A stretch of DNA of 64,000 nucleotides from Sycobia sp. Sy_11 (GCA_018907035.1 JACCIC010000187.1:186001-250000), one strand, 5' to 3'. Positions 35,904 to 50,643 are shown, counted from the first letter of the stretch. A program made the numbers and translations. The notes: a model not told the origin generated them from the sequence alone.

Positions 35904-36780
35904 TGTAAATTATCATAAATTTTATTAAATATAGATATAAGTGATTTTTATTTATTTTTGTTCATTAGTATGCATTTAATATTATTTGTTTAATACATCA
36001 TAGTGCACGCGTACATCATATTTAGGCTGCGATCATATCGTATAATATATACTTTACACACACGCGCGCGCAAATAGTGATTTTCATTGATTTCATGAAT
36101 ATTCTGTTGGAACAATTAACATTTTCTCATTGTACATAATATATATAAGATTTTAGATTATCTTTTATCTCACTGATAATCAAATCTAGCACGATAGTGT
36201 AGGAACGGTTTTTGGGTAAAAGGTATATTCATATACTATAAGCCGGTTGCTAAATCTGTATATAGTAAGAATAAATCTTATCATATTAGTTAAGTAAACA
36301 AGTATTTCACAAAACTGTTTAACGCTATTATTGCACTGTTTAATCTAATTATTTAATTATTTCCTTTTATGCATATAGTATTTAATATTAAATAATGATT
36401 CTTTTCGAATGCCTTCATCCCTCCTTTATTGACATCATAGTTTTTTTCCTGAAGTTGAATAGTAATATTTTTCTTGATAACCACTCTACATTTACATGAG
36501 AACCGAGAGGCAAATCCAAGATCATTTTTGGGTGGGCATAAAAAATAAAATACAGACTAAAAAGGAAAAAAACATAAAGTAATTATAGGTAAAAATATTA
36601 AATCACAAATATAAATTGAGTGAAAATATAAAATATAAAGTGTACAACAATCGAATCTCGCAATTATAAATGATACATACTTTCGCGGCTCTCATTATGT
36701 AAAATATTCAGTCAGTTTGTAGAAAAAAGAAAGAAAAAACATCATTTCCTCTTTTTCGATATACTATTGAAATTTTTATT
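35904..36780. other. AT-rich intergenic DNA
   Basis: Nothing was recognised apart from a short (CG)n tract near 36060. Confidence 0.45.
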
Positions 36781-37870
36781 TATTCTTATAAATGTAATTC
36801 ATCCCCCTCAAAACAATTCCCTCGCATGCAATGCAACTATGCAAACACTTTTTTCAATTTTCAAAACAGTTTTTATATTCGTATTCGGGAATGACCATCA
36901 GTTCCTTCTTCGATTCGGCTTTTACCATTTCTTATTATACATATAAATATTATACATATTATACAGATTATACATGGTATTTCTTCAATCGAATCAAAAC
37001 AGTGTCGCCGAAGTGGTCTTTTGAGTTTGCTGAATCGCCAGAAGTCACACGGTGCTCAATCAGGCGAGTACCATGGTGACGGAACAATATTGGTTGAATT
37101 TTTGGCGAAATGTTCACGTAAAACCAATGCAGTGTGAGCTGGTGCATTATCGTGATGCAGAAACCAAAAGATGCCGTTCCACAAATCTGACCTTTTGAGA
37201 CGAATAACTTTACGCAAACGACGCATAACACTCAAATAACATTCTTTGTTAATCGTTTGGTCGGTGGGAAGGAATTCATAATGCACCACACATCGATAAT
37301 CGAAGAAAACAGTGAGCATAACCTTGATTTTTGAACGACTTTGGCGTGATTTTTTCGGTCTCTGCTCTCCCTTGGCACGATATTCTCTCGATTGATCGGT
37401 TGTTTCTGGATCGTAAGCGTCGACTCAAGTTTCATTTCCCGTAATTATGCGTTCCATCGTGTCCTGATAGTCCGAAAGCATTGTCTCTTTTCAGACACGA
37501 AATGTCTTTCAAAATGATGTTGACATCGGTGTTGACTGACCTATTTGAAATTCCAACAATATCAGCAAGCGCTCTGGTAGTCAATCGATGATTTTGCAGA
37601 ACCAATACTTTGATTTTGTCGATGTGTAGCCCATCAGTAGATGTTCTTGGTCGTTTTTGATGTGGTTCGTCTTCAACGCGTTCTCGACTTTCTTTGAATA
37701 ATTTGTGTCAATCAAAAACACTTGCTCTTGACATTGACTTCTCACTAAAGGCCTTCTGCAACATTATGAACGTTTCGACGGTCAATATTTCATTTCGCGC
37801 ATAAAATTTAATGCTATTTCTTTGTTGAATAATTTCAGAAATTTTTTTTTGACATTGAAGGTCACATTAA
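36780..37870 (-). mobile_element. Dead mariner element
   Basis: The minus-strand transposase remains show, in order, KAFSEKSMSRASVFD (N-terminal helix-turn-helix part), RALADIVGIS, the catalytic block VMLTVFFDYRCVVHYEFLP, LHHDNAPAHTALVL with the second catalytic Asp, and YSPD. The C-terminal CIACEGN...YFEGDE-like end is near 36800-36830. There are several frameshifts and stops, and an AT-rich insertion near 36930-36980. It is a different mariner lineage from the copy at 59147. Terminal inverted repeats were not clearly delimited. Confidence 0.8.
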
Positions 37871-38103
37871 CCATGTGAGGTCATGAGTGATCGGATGGTT
37901 TTGGGTACAAAAAAAATACTAATAATAGTTGTTAATAGTTGTGTATATTATATCTTAAAGAGTTCCATTTACATATTTACGTTTTTCTTATAGATAGAGT
38001 TAACTGTAAAATTGCGTGCCGCATAGTGCACGAAGCTTGTTTCTAGTGTGAAAGAGTTCGAGAAGTGATTAGCAATTTATTGAGTAGCGTTAAATTAAAT
38101 GTA

Positions 38104-38370
38104 TTAAACGAATTTTTTCATATAATTTAGTACATTATCGTGTGAGTTTGTGTTCGAGAAGACCATGGAGATGGCGATGGGGATGTTGAATATTTTCCTT
38201 TCCTTATCGTACTTTTTGCAGTGGCATAGAATATGCTCAACCGTCATTAGTGCGTTACAGGTACTGTATTTTTTTTGTTCTTCCTTGGTGATTAGGTGGA
38301 TGTGTGTTAGGTTTGTATGTCTTATCCTCAGTCTTATTATTGTTACTTGGTTTATTTCAGACATTATAAA
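38104..38370 (-). mobile_element. LINE ORF2 C-terminal fragment (jockey-like)
   Basis: The minus strand reads IIRLRIRHTNLTHIHLI, then STCNALMTVEHILCHC and KYDKERKIFN, and ends VLNYMKKFV with a stop. This is the zinc-like tail typical of jockey/CR1-type ORF2 proteins, which usually follows the RT domain. It is 5' truncated at about 38370, as is common for LINE insertions. Confidence 0.7.
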
Positions 38371-38619
38371 AACCGAAAAGACAACTTTTCTTTGCTCACA
38401 AAACACCAGCGTAGCTATATGACAAATGAAGATAATAGCCTGAAATTTGGTACAGATAACTCTGACAGAACTGCCAGCTTAAAAATAAAAACATTTGTCC
38501 AAATCGATAAGCCTGGGAAGTTTGAATTGAAAAGTCTTACTCATATTTGTACATAGTAGTACTGTTTGTGCTATATATTGTATACAAAAAGTTTCTATTA
38601 AATCTTGAATCATTACTAA

Positions 38620-38690
38620 TATATATACACACATATCCATATATATATACACACATATCCATATATATATATATATATATATATATCGTT
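38620..38690. repeat. Short tandem and (TA)n tract
   Basis: Two copies of ATATATATACACACATATCC followed by a TA run. Confidence 0.85.
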
Positions 38691-39430
38691 CGAACGAAGT
38701 GTATTATCTCATGTTTATATCTATCATTAAACGAGGTTCAATAGATTAAGCACACGCTGGATGTAAATAAAAAGAATGACAGCTGCGATACGTGCATGGT
38801 CTATGTAATATACAAAAAAAGATACACTTTCAAAATACACCCACCCCCGATGGGGATGATAATTTATTCATTTATTTTTTTGTGGCGTTGATTACGAATA
38901 TCGTAGTGACTTTTGATCGAAATTTAATTTTCATAACGAAAGCCATAAAAATGATAGTTTTTCGAACTTATCTCGAAAAAGAAGACAAATTTCAAACATC
39001 ATTGAATATATGATTGAAACACATTTTTATTATTCGATACACGTTTTCTCTATAAGTCCTATTTATCCGGAATAAATTGCATAAGTATAAGTAGAAAACG
39101 AATTCAGCCGAACCACCGCCGATGCAGTGCGGGGGACCCTTGAAACACGCATGCGTCAATTTTTTTCGGACAAATGTCGGTCTGTGAAAAAAATCTATAG
39201 AACAAAAAAAGTATTTTCATGAAAACTTCATCTTTTGTTTAAATTTTTTTTGAAAATTTTTTGTATTATACAAGATAAATTCGGAAAACCCAATAGGTTT
39301 TATGGCATTCTTATAGATTTTAACATGAAAAATCAATTTCCAAAAAAAGACATAATAATATTCGTAAAAAGCAGTCCAAACAGCATTGGTTTACAAATTT
39401 TCAATAAAATCAGACGAGGGAAATAATTAA

Positions 39431-39705
39431 CTCATAAATATTTTTATCGAACTTACAGCCCTATATTATAATGAGTCAGACTATCCTTGTTTATAAAAAT
39501 CCACGTAGAATTTGAAATACAAATATAATATGATAATAAGTACACTGCAAGAAAAAATACGGTGAATAAAAGACGATTTGAATGCCCCTATAATTGCATC
39601 AATTTATTTTCCAATTTGTCTACGGAGGTGATTATAAACAAGGATAGCCTGTCATTATAATAGGATTGTAAAAGCATAGTAAAGCTGATAACAATTTTTT
39701 CCATT
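39431..39705. mobile_element. Diverged short member of the palindromic hammerhead family
   Basis: The left arm has ATAAATATTTTTATCGAACTTACAG and GTCAGACTATCCTTGTTTATA. The right arm has GTCTACGGAGGTGATTATAAACAAGGATAG and a degraded AAAGCTGATAACAATTTTT end. The centre is short and the core is absent. Confidence 0.5.
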
Positions 39706-40421
39706 CTAACCTGCGAAGCGTACCTCCGCCGCTTAATTCCATTTCTAATGAGGAAAAATATAATCCTTTACCCCTTGATTGAGACGGTTGTCTTTACCAA
39801 CTACGTTAGAAGAGCCACAGCTCTCTGTTTCACCTCGGGCCGTAAACCTGTCGTTTCGTAAATAAAGTCTTTACGTACTCGGTGAGAAATCTACTATATT
39901 AGTTCGTTAAAAAACAGTCGAAATAAGTATTATTAATTTTTTTTAGATATACAGAAGGGATTAACCGAATACAGTCAGACCTCGCCTACGTTTCAGCTGA
40001 CCTTGAGATGGAAGCGACGAATTTTTTTCAAGAAATATTATACTTGTGTCAAAAAATGCATAGAACATTTGCTTGAAATATTTGTTCCAACATTCTGTGT
40101 TTCCTGTGATAAATTTGAATAACCGCCATTTTTATGGGTTTCCCCATATGAAATAGTCCATTTCCACCAAAAGCCACTGCCATATTTATTAACACCTCGT
40201 AATAAGTATAAATTTTCATAAAAATCTGGGTAGTGTGCTTTTCGAAAGTCTAATCTAAAAAACTATTAAATTAATATAAAATAATATAGATTGAATGTGC
40301 AAATGTAAATTGTATATAATATTTATAACCTTTTTGAGATCCACGCATGGTCCGCATGCGTGGATATATAAAATAGAACATAAAGGATCGCGAATAAATT
40401 TTAATGTAATATATTCGTGTT

Positions 40422-40426
<5 letters not shown>

Positions 40427-40474
<48 letters not shown>
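40427..40474. repeat. (TA)n microsatellite
   Basis: About 23 TA units. Confidence 0.95.
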
Positions 40475-40478
<4 letters not shown>

Positions 40479-40738
40479 TAACACAATATATTAATAATAA
40501 CACAAATATTATTTAATCGGCGATATTAACTTTTGGGTGTGCGTATGAATCGTTTTGAGCATCCTGTACATGAAGGTTACCGGCGTAATGGTTTCTTTGA
40601 ATGCTCTCTATTTAGATTAACACCAAGATGCGTCATCCAATAAAAGAGCGATTTATAATATCATGGCGTTGCATTATATACATAGTGTATAGAACGAAGC
40701 TTAGAGTCATCGTTGCTCGTTTACATTTACACGATGCG

Positions 40739-40841
<103 letters not shown>

Positions 40842-40859
40842 GAGCATAAGTCAAGCGTA

Positions 40860-42003
40860 ATTTTTTTTTGCTCGTAAAAAAATAGAATCTATTTTTTTTT
40901 TTAACTCGATAAGATAATCCGCATATTGCTCTAGAGGGTATAATCTAAAAATCTCGTGCTAGACACAGAATGTAACTCATCTTACATGTGTACCAAATTG
41001 AGAAGATTAAGTTAAAAATTATTTATTATATTTCAATTGCTATATACTTATTATTTACGCTTACGATATTCATTTTCCTAAATTTTTTCATCGTTTGAAT
41101 TTATATACTACATAGCCTTTATATATTAGACTTCGATGATTATTTTACATTTTATTCACGTTTTATTGACTCTAATTGTTATATAGGCCAGAACAAAGTC
41201 GTATAGTGACAAGATATAATCTTGCACGTAAAAAAATTGCATACCAGTGACTTTTTTTTTATTTCTTTTTGACATCAAATTTTCTTTTTGCTCTTAATTA
41301 TTATTCATACTTGATTTCAATGTTAGGGCAGTTATTATTTTACAATAACACTAGATTTTTAATGAAAATCTTTAAACAATATTAATAAATTAAACTGATT
41401 TAATAATTTCTCCACGGTACTTGTATTGTATTGTATACAATAATTTATTAAATTAATTATATATTATAACGAATTTAAATAGCGTTATAAAAATAACATT
41501 TTATACTAATAAGTTTTAGATTTTTAATTAGTTTAGTAAACGTTATAAATCTTATAAATCTATTTTCTTATTCGTTTTGATTAAAAATATTTTATGTATT
41601 TGAATTATATAATAAAATTTTACTCTTATCTTCATTATTATAATGATCAGTATTATTAGTTTTATAATAATCTCATATTTTGGTTTTCAAATATTTAATA
41701 ATAAATTTATAAATCGAAAAATTCGGTATTATAAAGTTAAAAAATGAATTTTACTATTTTTATTTAACATAATGACTTTTATACTGCGTATAAAATGTTA
41801 TATTATTCATATTATTTAATGTTTTATTTATCACAACCATTAATTTTACTATAATTATTATGATATAAAAGGTATATAATAAGAACACAATACGACATAT
41901 GAAATTGAACAAACATTTAAGATTATATATAATTAACAATAAATAAAAAATAGATGCTTTCTCAAAAAAATTTATACCGTTCTATTTAAAAAATTAAGGA
42001 AGA

Positions 42004-42008
<5 letters not shown>
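40860..42008. other. AT-rich intergenic DNA
   Basis: No gene was recognised. The right end leads into the lipocalin promoter region through a (TA)n tract at 42010-42058. Confidence 0.45.

Positions 42009-42009
<1 letters not shown>

Positions 42010-42058
<49 letters not shown>
42010..42058. repeat. (TA)n microsatellite
   Basis: About 24 TA units upstream of the candidate promoter. Confidence 0.95.
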
Positions 42059-42066
<8 letters not shown>

Positions 42067-42267
42067 TATATAGTCTTTAACAGTAAACGGATCTAAAATT
42101 AAATAAACTATGATTTTCTTTTTAAAACAAAGGATAAAATTAAAATCAACATTAAAACGAAAATTTTTACGCGCACGTATATATACAGCAAGTCTGATGC
42201 GAAGACACCGCACTGTATACCATCGGACTTTTGTCTCGTCTTATATATTAATTCTTCGCGTTCAACA

Positions 42268-42290
42268 GCAGCAGCAGCAGCAGCAGCAGC
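42268..42290. repeat. (CAG)n microsatellite
   Basis: Seven to eight CAG units about 55 bases upstream of the candidate TATA box. Confidence 0.9.
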
Positions 42291-42339
42291 TGCAACGGGT
42301 GGTGCACACTGGTGGAGATCCCTAGAGTCAAAGTGGGGG

Positions 42340-42400
42340 CAGCCGTATAAATACCGAAACGCCACCGAGACGTGTTTACCAGTTCAACGCGTTCAGGCCC
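42340..42400 (+). promoter_or_regulatory. Candidate TATA promoter of the lipocalin gene
   Basis: TATAAATA lies at about 42345-42352 within CCGTATAAATACCG, and an initiator-like TTACCAGTTCAA sits about 30 bases downstream, near 42378. The surroundings become GC-richer here. A splice donor AAAGTGAGT follows at about 42510-42518, so the first exon would be a short 5' UTR. The lipocalin ATG lies 2 bases after an acceptor at 47207, which requires such an upstream non-coding exon. Assignment to that gene is inference. Confidence 0.5.
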
Positions 42401-42513
42401 AGGGTGAAGGTTGCGCTACGCACATATAAATATAGATATATCGGCACTTTCGAGTTTACGTGCCGAAGTTCTCTGTACATATAATATTGACATAAGCATA
42501 CATATACGTACCA

Positions 42514-42539
42514 AAGTGAGTTTACTTTTTGCTGTTGTT

Positions 42540-42591
<52 letters not shown>

Positions 42592-43788
42592 TTGCTGCTG
42601 CTGCTGTTGCTTGCTTGTTTGTTTGTTTGTTTGTTTGTTTTGACTCTTTTATTGTTATACGTTGACAAATAAAAATTTCTATTACTGTCAGGTAAATATT
42701 TTCTCGTTTTGTAGCATATATATAAGTAAACCATTTTCTGAAAATTAAAAAACTATTCACTAGATTTAAGATGTGAATCCATTTGATTTGAATAAACTTT
42801 TTTCTCTGCTGAGTAAATCTTTTCTGAATTTAAAAAAAGAATTTAATTATTTAAAATACAGAACGAGAAAATATTGTTACTCGATACATAGAATTCTGTT
42901 TAGTTTTAGATTATACACTTTTTGCTTTTCTCTACCTCTTTTCCGCGATATATTAAAATCAGTTAAAAGTAAATATATCGGGATATATATATATATTTAC
43001 ATATTTACATATTTATAGTAAATATGTGATTTCGTGACTTTTTACATACACAATACGCGAATGCAACATAGATTTATCTATATATTAGATAGTATAGCTT
43101 AAGAAATTGTTGCGCAAAATATTCATACTTTATACGATAAACAAAGAAATAATGTGTAACATCTGTTACAACATTAGATTGATTGTTATTCGTCTATTTA
43201 TGTTTAATCTTGTAATCATAAGTATAGCATAATAATTTCTGCTTTTGGTATAGTGTAATATATGATTTTTTAATAACACTCGCCTTTCATCCCTGACATT
43301 ATTTGATTTATTAACCTCCTTTTCAAATTGATACAGTTCTGTTCCATATTACACGCATCTATATTTTATATAGGCTTCGCCTATTATAAATGCAAAAAAA
43401 ATAGAGGGGAGATTTTTATTTAGTATAAAATTAAAAATTTCACAAGTCAATTGCCCATTGGATATATTTTTCAGTCTGTTGCAATTCCTTCCGTTCTCGG
43501 AAAACGTTGCATAGAAAGTCGAATTACCGCGGTACGATTATTATTTGCGCAAGAAATATAATTATCGGAGAAATCCTTTAATCAAATATGAGAAGAGACG
43601 GAGTGAAATAAGAAAATATTTTGCATCGTGGAATCGCGATTCTTTGGCTTTGTAAGAATGTCGCAAAGAACGTGTACGCGTAAATAACGGATACCTTTGT
43701 ATAGCTAATATATACGCATTTGCACGGAAAATAGCTCTATAAAATCAATGCTAATATATACTGTCTTAATATATCGATGTGATTTTCC

Positions 43789-43833
<45 letters not shown>

Positions 43834-43850
43834 AAAGATTTAATCATCTT

Positions 43851-43916
<66 letters not shown>

Positions 43917-46723
43917 TCCAGTGCTGATAAAATAATCTATTCGAAAATGTATGCATATTCTAACTAATCATCATAGTATATTCTAACTAATGCTCGAATA
44001 TCTGTTATAGACCTATCTTCGTTAGTCATCTTATACACATCGTTCATTAATAATTTATGCAGTGTTGAGAAAATTATACGTTATTTGACTTTTTAATATA
44101 TAATTAATTCTTATAATTATGACTTTCAATCGCTTGCTCAACTATATTAATAAGTATACTTGGAAACTATATATTTTAATTGTATACTAATAATAAGTAA
44201 TTGTGCGGAGTCGATGGACTGTAATAGGTAATTTATTTTCAACGCCTTCGCTTTTTACGACGGGTAAAATCGCGCGCGCGCGCGCGCGGAAGAAAGAAAG
44301 CGAGACAAAAAAAGAAAAAGTAACGTGAATTGATATTTTATTTTTATATTAAGTGTACACCGCGTAAGCTAACTTAATGCAAAGCCGGGATTTAAGGCGA
44401 GTGTGAATCATTTTTTCTGCATTGTGCTTCACATCGTAGTCATAATAATATATTTTTCTGCTTTCGTCCCGAGCCGCGGATTCTTATATGGTAATTCTTT
44501 TGTTAATTGTCAACCAGGAACTGGTTGGGCAGATTTGTCATTCGAATCGAGTTGGCGGCGAATGATAAAATATTGGCCAAATATGGTGAGCGTGCTAGGA
44601 TAATGAAAAAGAATAGCCGAATGAACAGTTGCCAATTGTATAGAAGTAATAATTTAACGTTGAAGGATATATAAGTGACTCAGTTGTGCGACAGATAATT
44701 TTATTTATTTGTTTATAATAAATTAGTTTTAAAAAAAAAAGTTTTAGAAGGCAACTTATAATACGCTTAAAATTGTATCAACATCTTATTGTATCGTTTC
44801 AACATATTTATATTTAATAAATTACGTATATACAAAATAACAAAATCTAAGCTAATAAAAAGTATATTTTAAGTTTTTATTGTCCAAATCAAATTATTTA
44901 CACATGACATTTATGATATATTTTTTACAATTTTCATTTAGAAAATTCAACTATACTTTAAAAATTTTAAATTACATTTAACTTATTATTATTGCTCTTT
45001 TTCTTGTTGTTTTTATTGTTGTTACGATTGTTAAAGATAGCGTTCGTACAGTGGTTGTATTATTTTGGTTATTCTGTGGCCTAAACCCAAAAGATAAAAG
45101 TCTCGCTGATAGAAATGCTCTGTGGGGACATACTTCATTGCCGAATTCAAACGAAAAAGATATTGTAGTATATATGTAAAATCAAACGCGCACGCGTATG
45201 TGTGTGTTTGTTTGTTTGTTTGATGGTTGGTTTTTTTGTGTATGTATATATAATTGATTTGACAGATTTTTCAGTTGCACAGTAAAGCATTTATATTTCT
45301 GATTCATCATAACAATACTGAACGAACGCTTTCAATTCAAATTCAAATATATATATATAGTATAATATAAGGCGCAAAATAACATTCATGGATATACACA
45401 AGTTCAAATAGTTGATTATTCGACTCTAGCTAAAATTGTGTAAGAACTTTTTTTTATATATGTATTTATTATTACGCGCCTACTAAAGAGTCCCAGTGTA
45501 TAATATACTTATGTATATATTTTGGATGAAAAGTTTACGTGATACAGTTTTTATTCTGTACTACAATTTTAGGCAGGCTAGTCTTATTGTAATTATTCCA
45601 TTAGTCGAGCTTATTGACTGTTTAAAAATTATCATTAGATTGAATTTTTTAGTTTTTACAAAATTCACATATTACACACACACAGGCGCGCGCGCGCGCG
45701 TGTGTGTGTGTGTACGAGATAAATTACATATAATGAAGAATTCGTAAGAATAAGCGATACCGCAAATTTATAGCTTTCTATTTCAGTAAAGCGATAATTA
45801 AAAACTGAATACATTCATGAATGCTTAATATAGAAATGATGTCTTTTTATATTCTCACTTCTGTTTCAATAAAAATTGTATTGATCTAACTGTATAATTA
45901 TTTTAAAAAATCATTAGTTTTATTTACTAATTATTAGTACAAGTAACCTTGTACGTTCGACCAAGTATATATCCATATTGATGTGGATCTGCCTGAGGAT
46001 CAAAGTCAGAACATATTGTATTTATATTAAAAATCATTGTCCCATGATGTTAGATTTCAAGCCACATAATATGTTTCTGATTTTGATGTTCAGTACTAAA
46101 TGAAAGTTTGTAATTTTTCCGACCTGTTCCCATATATCTACATGGATATCTCTCTACTTTCTCGAATTATTAATGATTAAATGTAATTGAATTTCTGCTT
46201 TTCATACTTATAATACGATGTATTTAATAAAGTTATAGAATCAATATGAGTTATAGTCAATCATTATAAATATCTTCGTATTTATTAATGATTTTTTCAT
46301 TTATGTATATTATATTCATTATTCAATATGAATTTCTAGAATAATCATTTTGAAGAGTAGGAAATTGAAATTGAACAACTTCTACATAATTATTTATATA
46401 TAGGCATATTGTAGATTAATATATTTTTTTAAAACCTATAATAATAAAACGATATTACACCAAAAGTTACTCATAATTTCAAAACATTGTTGTTTTATAT
46501 AAAGAAGCTACGTAATTCTTGCATTTCTCTCCTCGTATTATGTAATTATATAAAACATTTTCTTATATACTTAACAAATATTGTACGCTTTCAAATAATT
46601 AAATAATAGAAATTATTCTTTAGTACATATGCCTAAGACGTTGAACATGAAATTATGCAAGCAGTAATAATTAATGAAAAACGTATAATATTAGATAGTA
46701 TTATATATATATAGTATAGTATA

Positions 46724-46777
<54 letters not shown>

Positions 46778-47145
46778 GATAACATAATATATGTAATTTC
46801 AATCAACTTTTATATATATGTTCACTGAAAAAAATCTAATATCACATCAATATTTACTTGTTTTGTACCAAGTAAATCATTTTCGTATATTAAGAAAGTT
46901 TTCACTAGAATTAAGAAGACGTGGTTTGATTTAAGTGAACTCTTCTTGCCTCAAGTAATTACTTTCTTCATTGATGAAGATACTTTCTCAATTGAAGAAA
47001 ATAATTTAGTTGGTACAAAACAAGAAAATATTTACTTGATAACACACAATGTTTTTCAGTGCATGTAATAAGAAATTATGAAATATCGATGAATAGATGA
47101 AATGATATAATTTCATTCTCTCGATTTAATTATCCTTTATAAATA

Positions 47146-47191
<46 letters not shown>

Positions 47192-47207
47192 CACGTTTCT
47201 CTTTCAG
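42514..47207 (+). other. Candidate first intron of the lipocalin gene
   Basis: This is about 4.7 kb of AT-rich sequence between the candidate first exon and the coding exon. It holds (TTG)n at about 42535-42587, (GTTT)n at about 42605-42640, (GA)n at 43794-43830, (TA)n at 43855-43911, (CG)n at about 44271-44290 and (TA)n at 46727-46775 and 47149-47190. A 66-codon frame at 44403-44603 begins with a hydrophobic, signal-like segment but has no other support. Confidence 0.4.
46825..47066. mobile_element. Short MITE with CACTGAAAAA ends
   Basis: The ends CACTGAAAAA and TTTTTCAGTG are inverted. The inner arms TTTACTTGTTTTGTACCAAG and its inverse near 47010-47035 also match. About 240 bases, no coding capacity. 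Confidence 0.5.
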
Positions 47208-47209
47208 AA

Positions 47210-49971
47210 ATGCGAGCGTACACGCTGTGGGCGTTATTGGCAGGATGTGTCGCTCTTGCGGCCGCTCATTCCTACCACCTAGGCGCATGCCCAATTGTCG
47301 AGCCGATGCCCGGTTTTCAAATGAATAGGGTAATTACCAGCATTATTTAGCTTCTTATAAGCTCTGTCGTTCGCCTCGTTTATTTAGAAAGGGGAAAAAA
47401 GCAAACGCCTATCATCTATGTGATCAATATAAATATGTAGACATAAATAATGAAATAGTTATGTATACATCTGCTTGGTGAAATTAATAAATTTAAATAA
47501 AGTACTTGAGTAGTCTTTTCCGGCCATTAAGTTATGTTATTATAAGACATTTACTTGATAAAATGTATGCGATGAAAAAATCCTTTTGGCTCATTAGAAG
47601 AAAAATAAGACGGCAATATAATTTTATAACTAAATTGAGAAACAAAACTATTTGGTTACGCATCGCCCAAGATCGCCTGCGGGGCTCGCTAGTAAGTTGA
47701 CAGGTGGTCTAATCTCGGACCTACGATGCTTGTTCAAGAAGTAAAGAAGTTGTTGAATAGTTGTTAAATATTGCACGGACATGACTGATCAAACGTTCTC
47801 TATTTCACGACTCTTATAAAAGAATAATGTTTAGCGATTTTCATAATGCACAAAATAGTCTGTTCTCAGTTTAATTATAAAACTATTGTCATTTTTACTT
47901 TTCTTCCAAGGCAGAAAGATTTTTTCTCGCATACTTTTTATAAAGTAAAAGTCTTATAATATGGCTTCGTCGCTGGAAGACAGGTCGATGTAAAGCATCG
48001 TTCTTGTTGAAACTACTCAAGTGTTAAAAAAAAAAAATAGACATTACCTCATCTTTAGTCAATATAGACTCTTCATATTTTATTTCAGATTTATATTTTC
48101 ACAGAATATTACAATTTATCGATTATCGTATTAGAGATTTCTGAATTATATAAGTTTGCGCATATGTACTCGGGTAGATACCTATTTAGTGTGGTATGTA
48201 ACATAAAAGTATGGGATTATCGCGGATATAGACTCACAGTGTACACAGTAGCATAGCACCGTTTTACAGATAGCAAAAGTCAAATTTTTTGCGCGTACAT
48301 ACATACTAGTTTAGAAAAATAGCGTTTTCGCGATTTCGCGATACGCAAGTGCGCTAACTGGGCGATTTCTGTACATAAAAAAGTACATACTTATATATAC
48401 ATGTATAATTAAATGCGTCTCTTTTTTTTCTATAAAGTTTCTTGGAAATTGGTACGTAATCCAGAAAACGTCGACGGCCAGTAAATGCATCACGTATAAT
48501 TACACCCGAGGAGATGAACCTGGGGAATACGTTATCACGCAAGATTCCGATATACCTATCTTGGGTAAGATACACACGTATGCTTAATAATAACAGTAGA
48601 AAAATCAACGTAAATTACAAATAAAAATTTTATATATTATTTTTTATTTAGCCTATGAATTACGGGATTTTATTTGGCCTTTCGATTTAATTTTATAAGT
48701 AGAGCGTAACTTAATCAATTTGTATAAGTATTTCATTTTAAATTTACCAGGCACATTTAACATTTATAAAATGGACTTTTTTTATAACTATCGTTAAGAA
48801 AATATTGCAATTCGTTATTGAATAATATCTTTCGAACTCACCAATTCAGTTTCTTTATTAATATGGCAAATAGAAATATTCAAATGCTTTTAGAAAAATA
48901 TAGTTTTTAAACGTCTCTTCATTAGGATAACTTTTGATTATTTTACCAGTATTTTAGAAACAATTATGTAGATTAAAACTTATGGAACAACGTGTACACG
49001 TGCGCGCGCGCGCACACACACACACACACAAGTATTATATAATTCTAAAAAAATGAACTTCATTTTTAAACAAGCTCAGATTCAAGTGCGAAGTTATAAT
49101 AAAATGGGCCAAGAAAATGAGACTGCAATTCGGATATATTGTCCGAGTATAAAAGCCTAGATAAAATAATGAGAATCTATAATCGGACATTTAATTTTCC
49201 AATAATCATAAGAATTATACTTCATCGGTGCAAAACAATTTCTTTGCATAAGCTTTGAGAGGTCCCAGCTTTTCTCATTTGCCAAACGTTTTGCTAAACG
49301 TGATATGAATCGGGATGTTTATGTATATAGTAAAGTCTTGCAATATTTAAGCACAGACAAAGTCTGATAGGATTCGACAATGTCACTGCAATTTTTAGAT
49401 AATGTTTATTCGTAGCTCATTTCTATATGATATATTCGAGAAATGTTATGTTTTTTTTTTCATTATCTTAATTAAATTTGCGAGATTTTGTCAGTCTTTG
49501 CTAAATATTTTTTAACAATTAATTAATTTGAGTAATTATTATATAACTTTGATAAATTTTTGCCAGACTTTTCACAACTTTGGTAAACACATTGTCAGAC
49601 TCTGCTATGGATATCCCAATTTGACATGTTTGACAATGCTTGGAACAGTTTTGCGATGTTTGACGGAGGCTCGTCTTTTTTCAATAGAAATTTATTTCCA
49701 CCAAGAAACCGTTCATATATCCGTATCAATTTTATCAATTTTAAACGTCATCGTAAGTTGCACGAGGAAGTAAAGACGATAAAACATCGTTTATAGTCGC
49801 TGTATTGCGCTCGCGATAGAGTAAAAATATTTTCAAAACAAGTATAATGTTTATGTAATTATTAATTCTCATCATTTTGAAAATTGCAGCTTTTATATTT
49901 ATTTAAGAATCTTAATTTTTCTATTATCGAAGTATATATACTGGTCCCATTTTTTATCCTACTCAATTCTT

Positions 49972-50037
<66 letters not shown>

Positions 50038-50580
50038 TTTTTTATGAGATTTCAATAAACACGATAGTATGTAGAACAATATTTTAGTTCTTCATTATTA
50101 TGTGCTTAATGAAATCATATACATATATACCGATTGAGCTTTGAATAAATAATACGTACATTTTTATATTTTGATATGTACCAAACTGTGACAAAGAAGT
50201 ATGCCAATTATAAAGGTCGCAACGAGGATCTAGAAGCTACTTAATGTTTTTATAGAACCAGTAGAGAAAATATATAAGTACCATAAAGCAATAATAGTCT
50301 TAACCTCTGTACTTGTACGATATATAGAGAAAGAGAAAGAAAAGAGAGGGGGAGGGGGAGAATGCGAGCGGATGAATGAAGGGGGAGAGAAAGAGACGGG
50401 CAGACATTGACAGAGATTGAGAGGCCTGTAAAATGAAGTATCGTGATGAATTGCGCGCTCCCTTTCATGAATCGTGCGCTCCTCTGCGTCATTCTCTTAC
50501 GTATGGTATATCCCTCATACATTATACAGCTGTGGCGCGGATAGACCGCATGACATATATTCTAGATATATATACGACAT

Positions 50581-50643
<63 letters not shown>

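Noticed and set aside
39720..39900. LTR-like stretch containing AATAAAGTCTTTACG
   Set aside because: Resembles the R region of an LTR, but no matching ends, primer site or partner was found, so not called.
47506..47700. 64-codon frame with IRLRIAQDRLRG-like tail
   Set aside because: It vaguely recalls the end of a LINE ORF2, but the match is too short and lies in a lipocalin intron without other LINE sequence.
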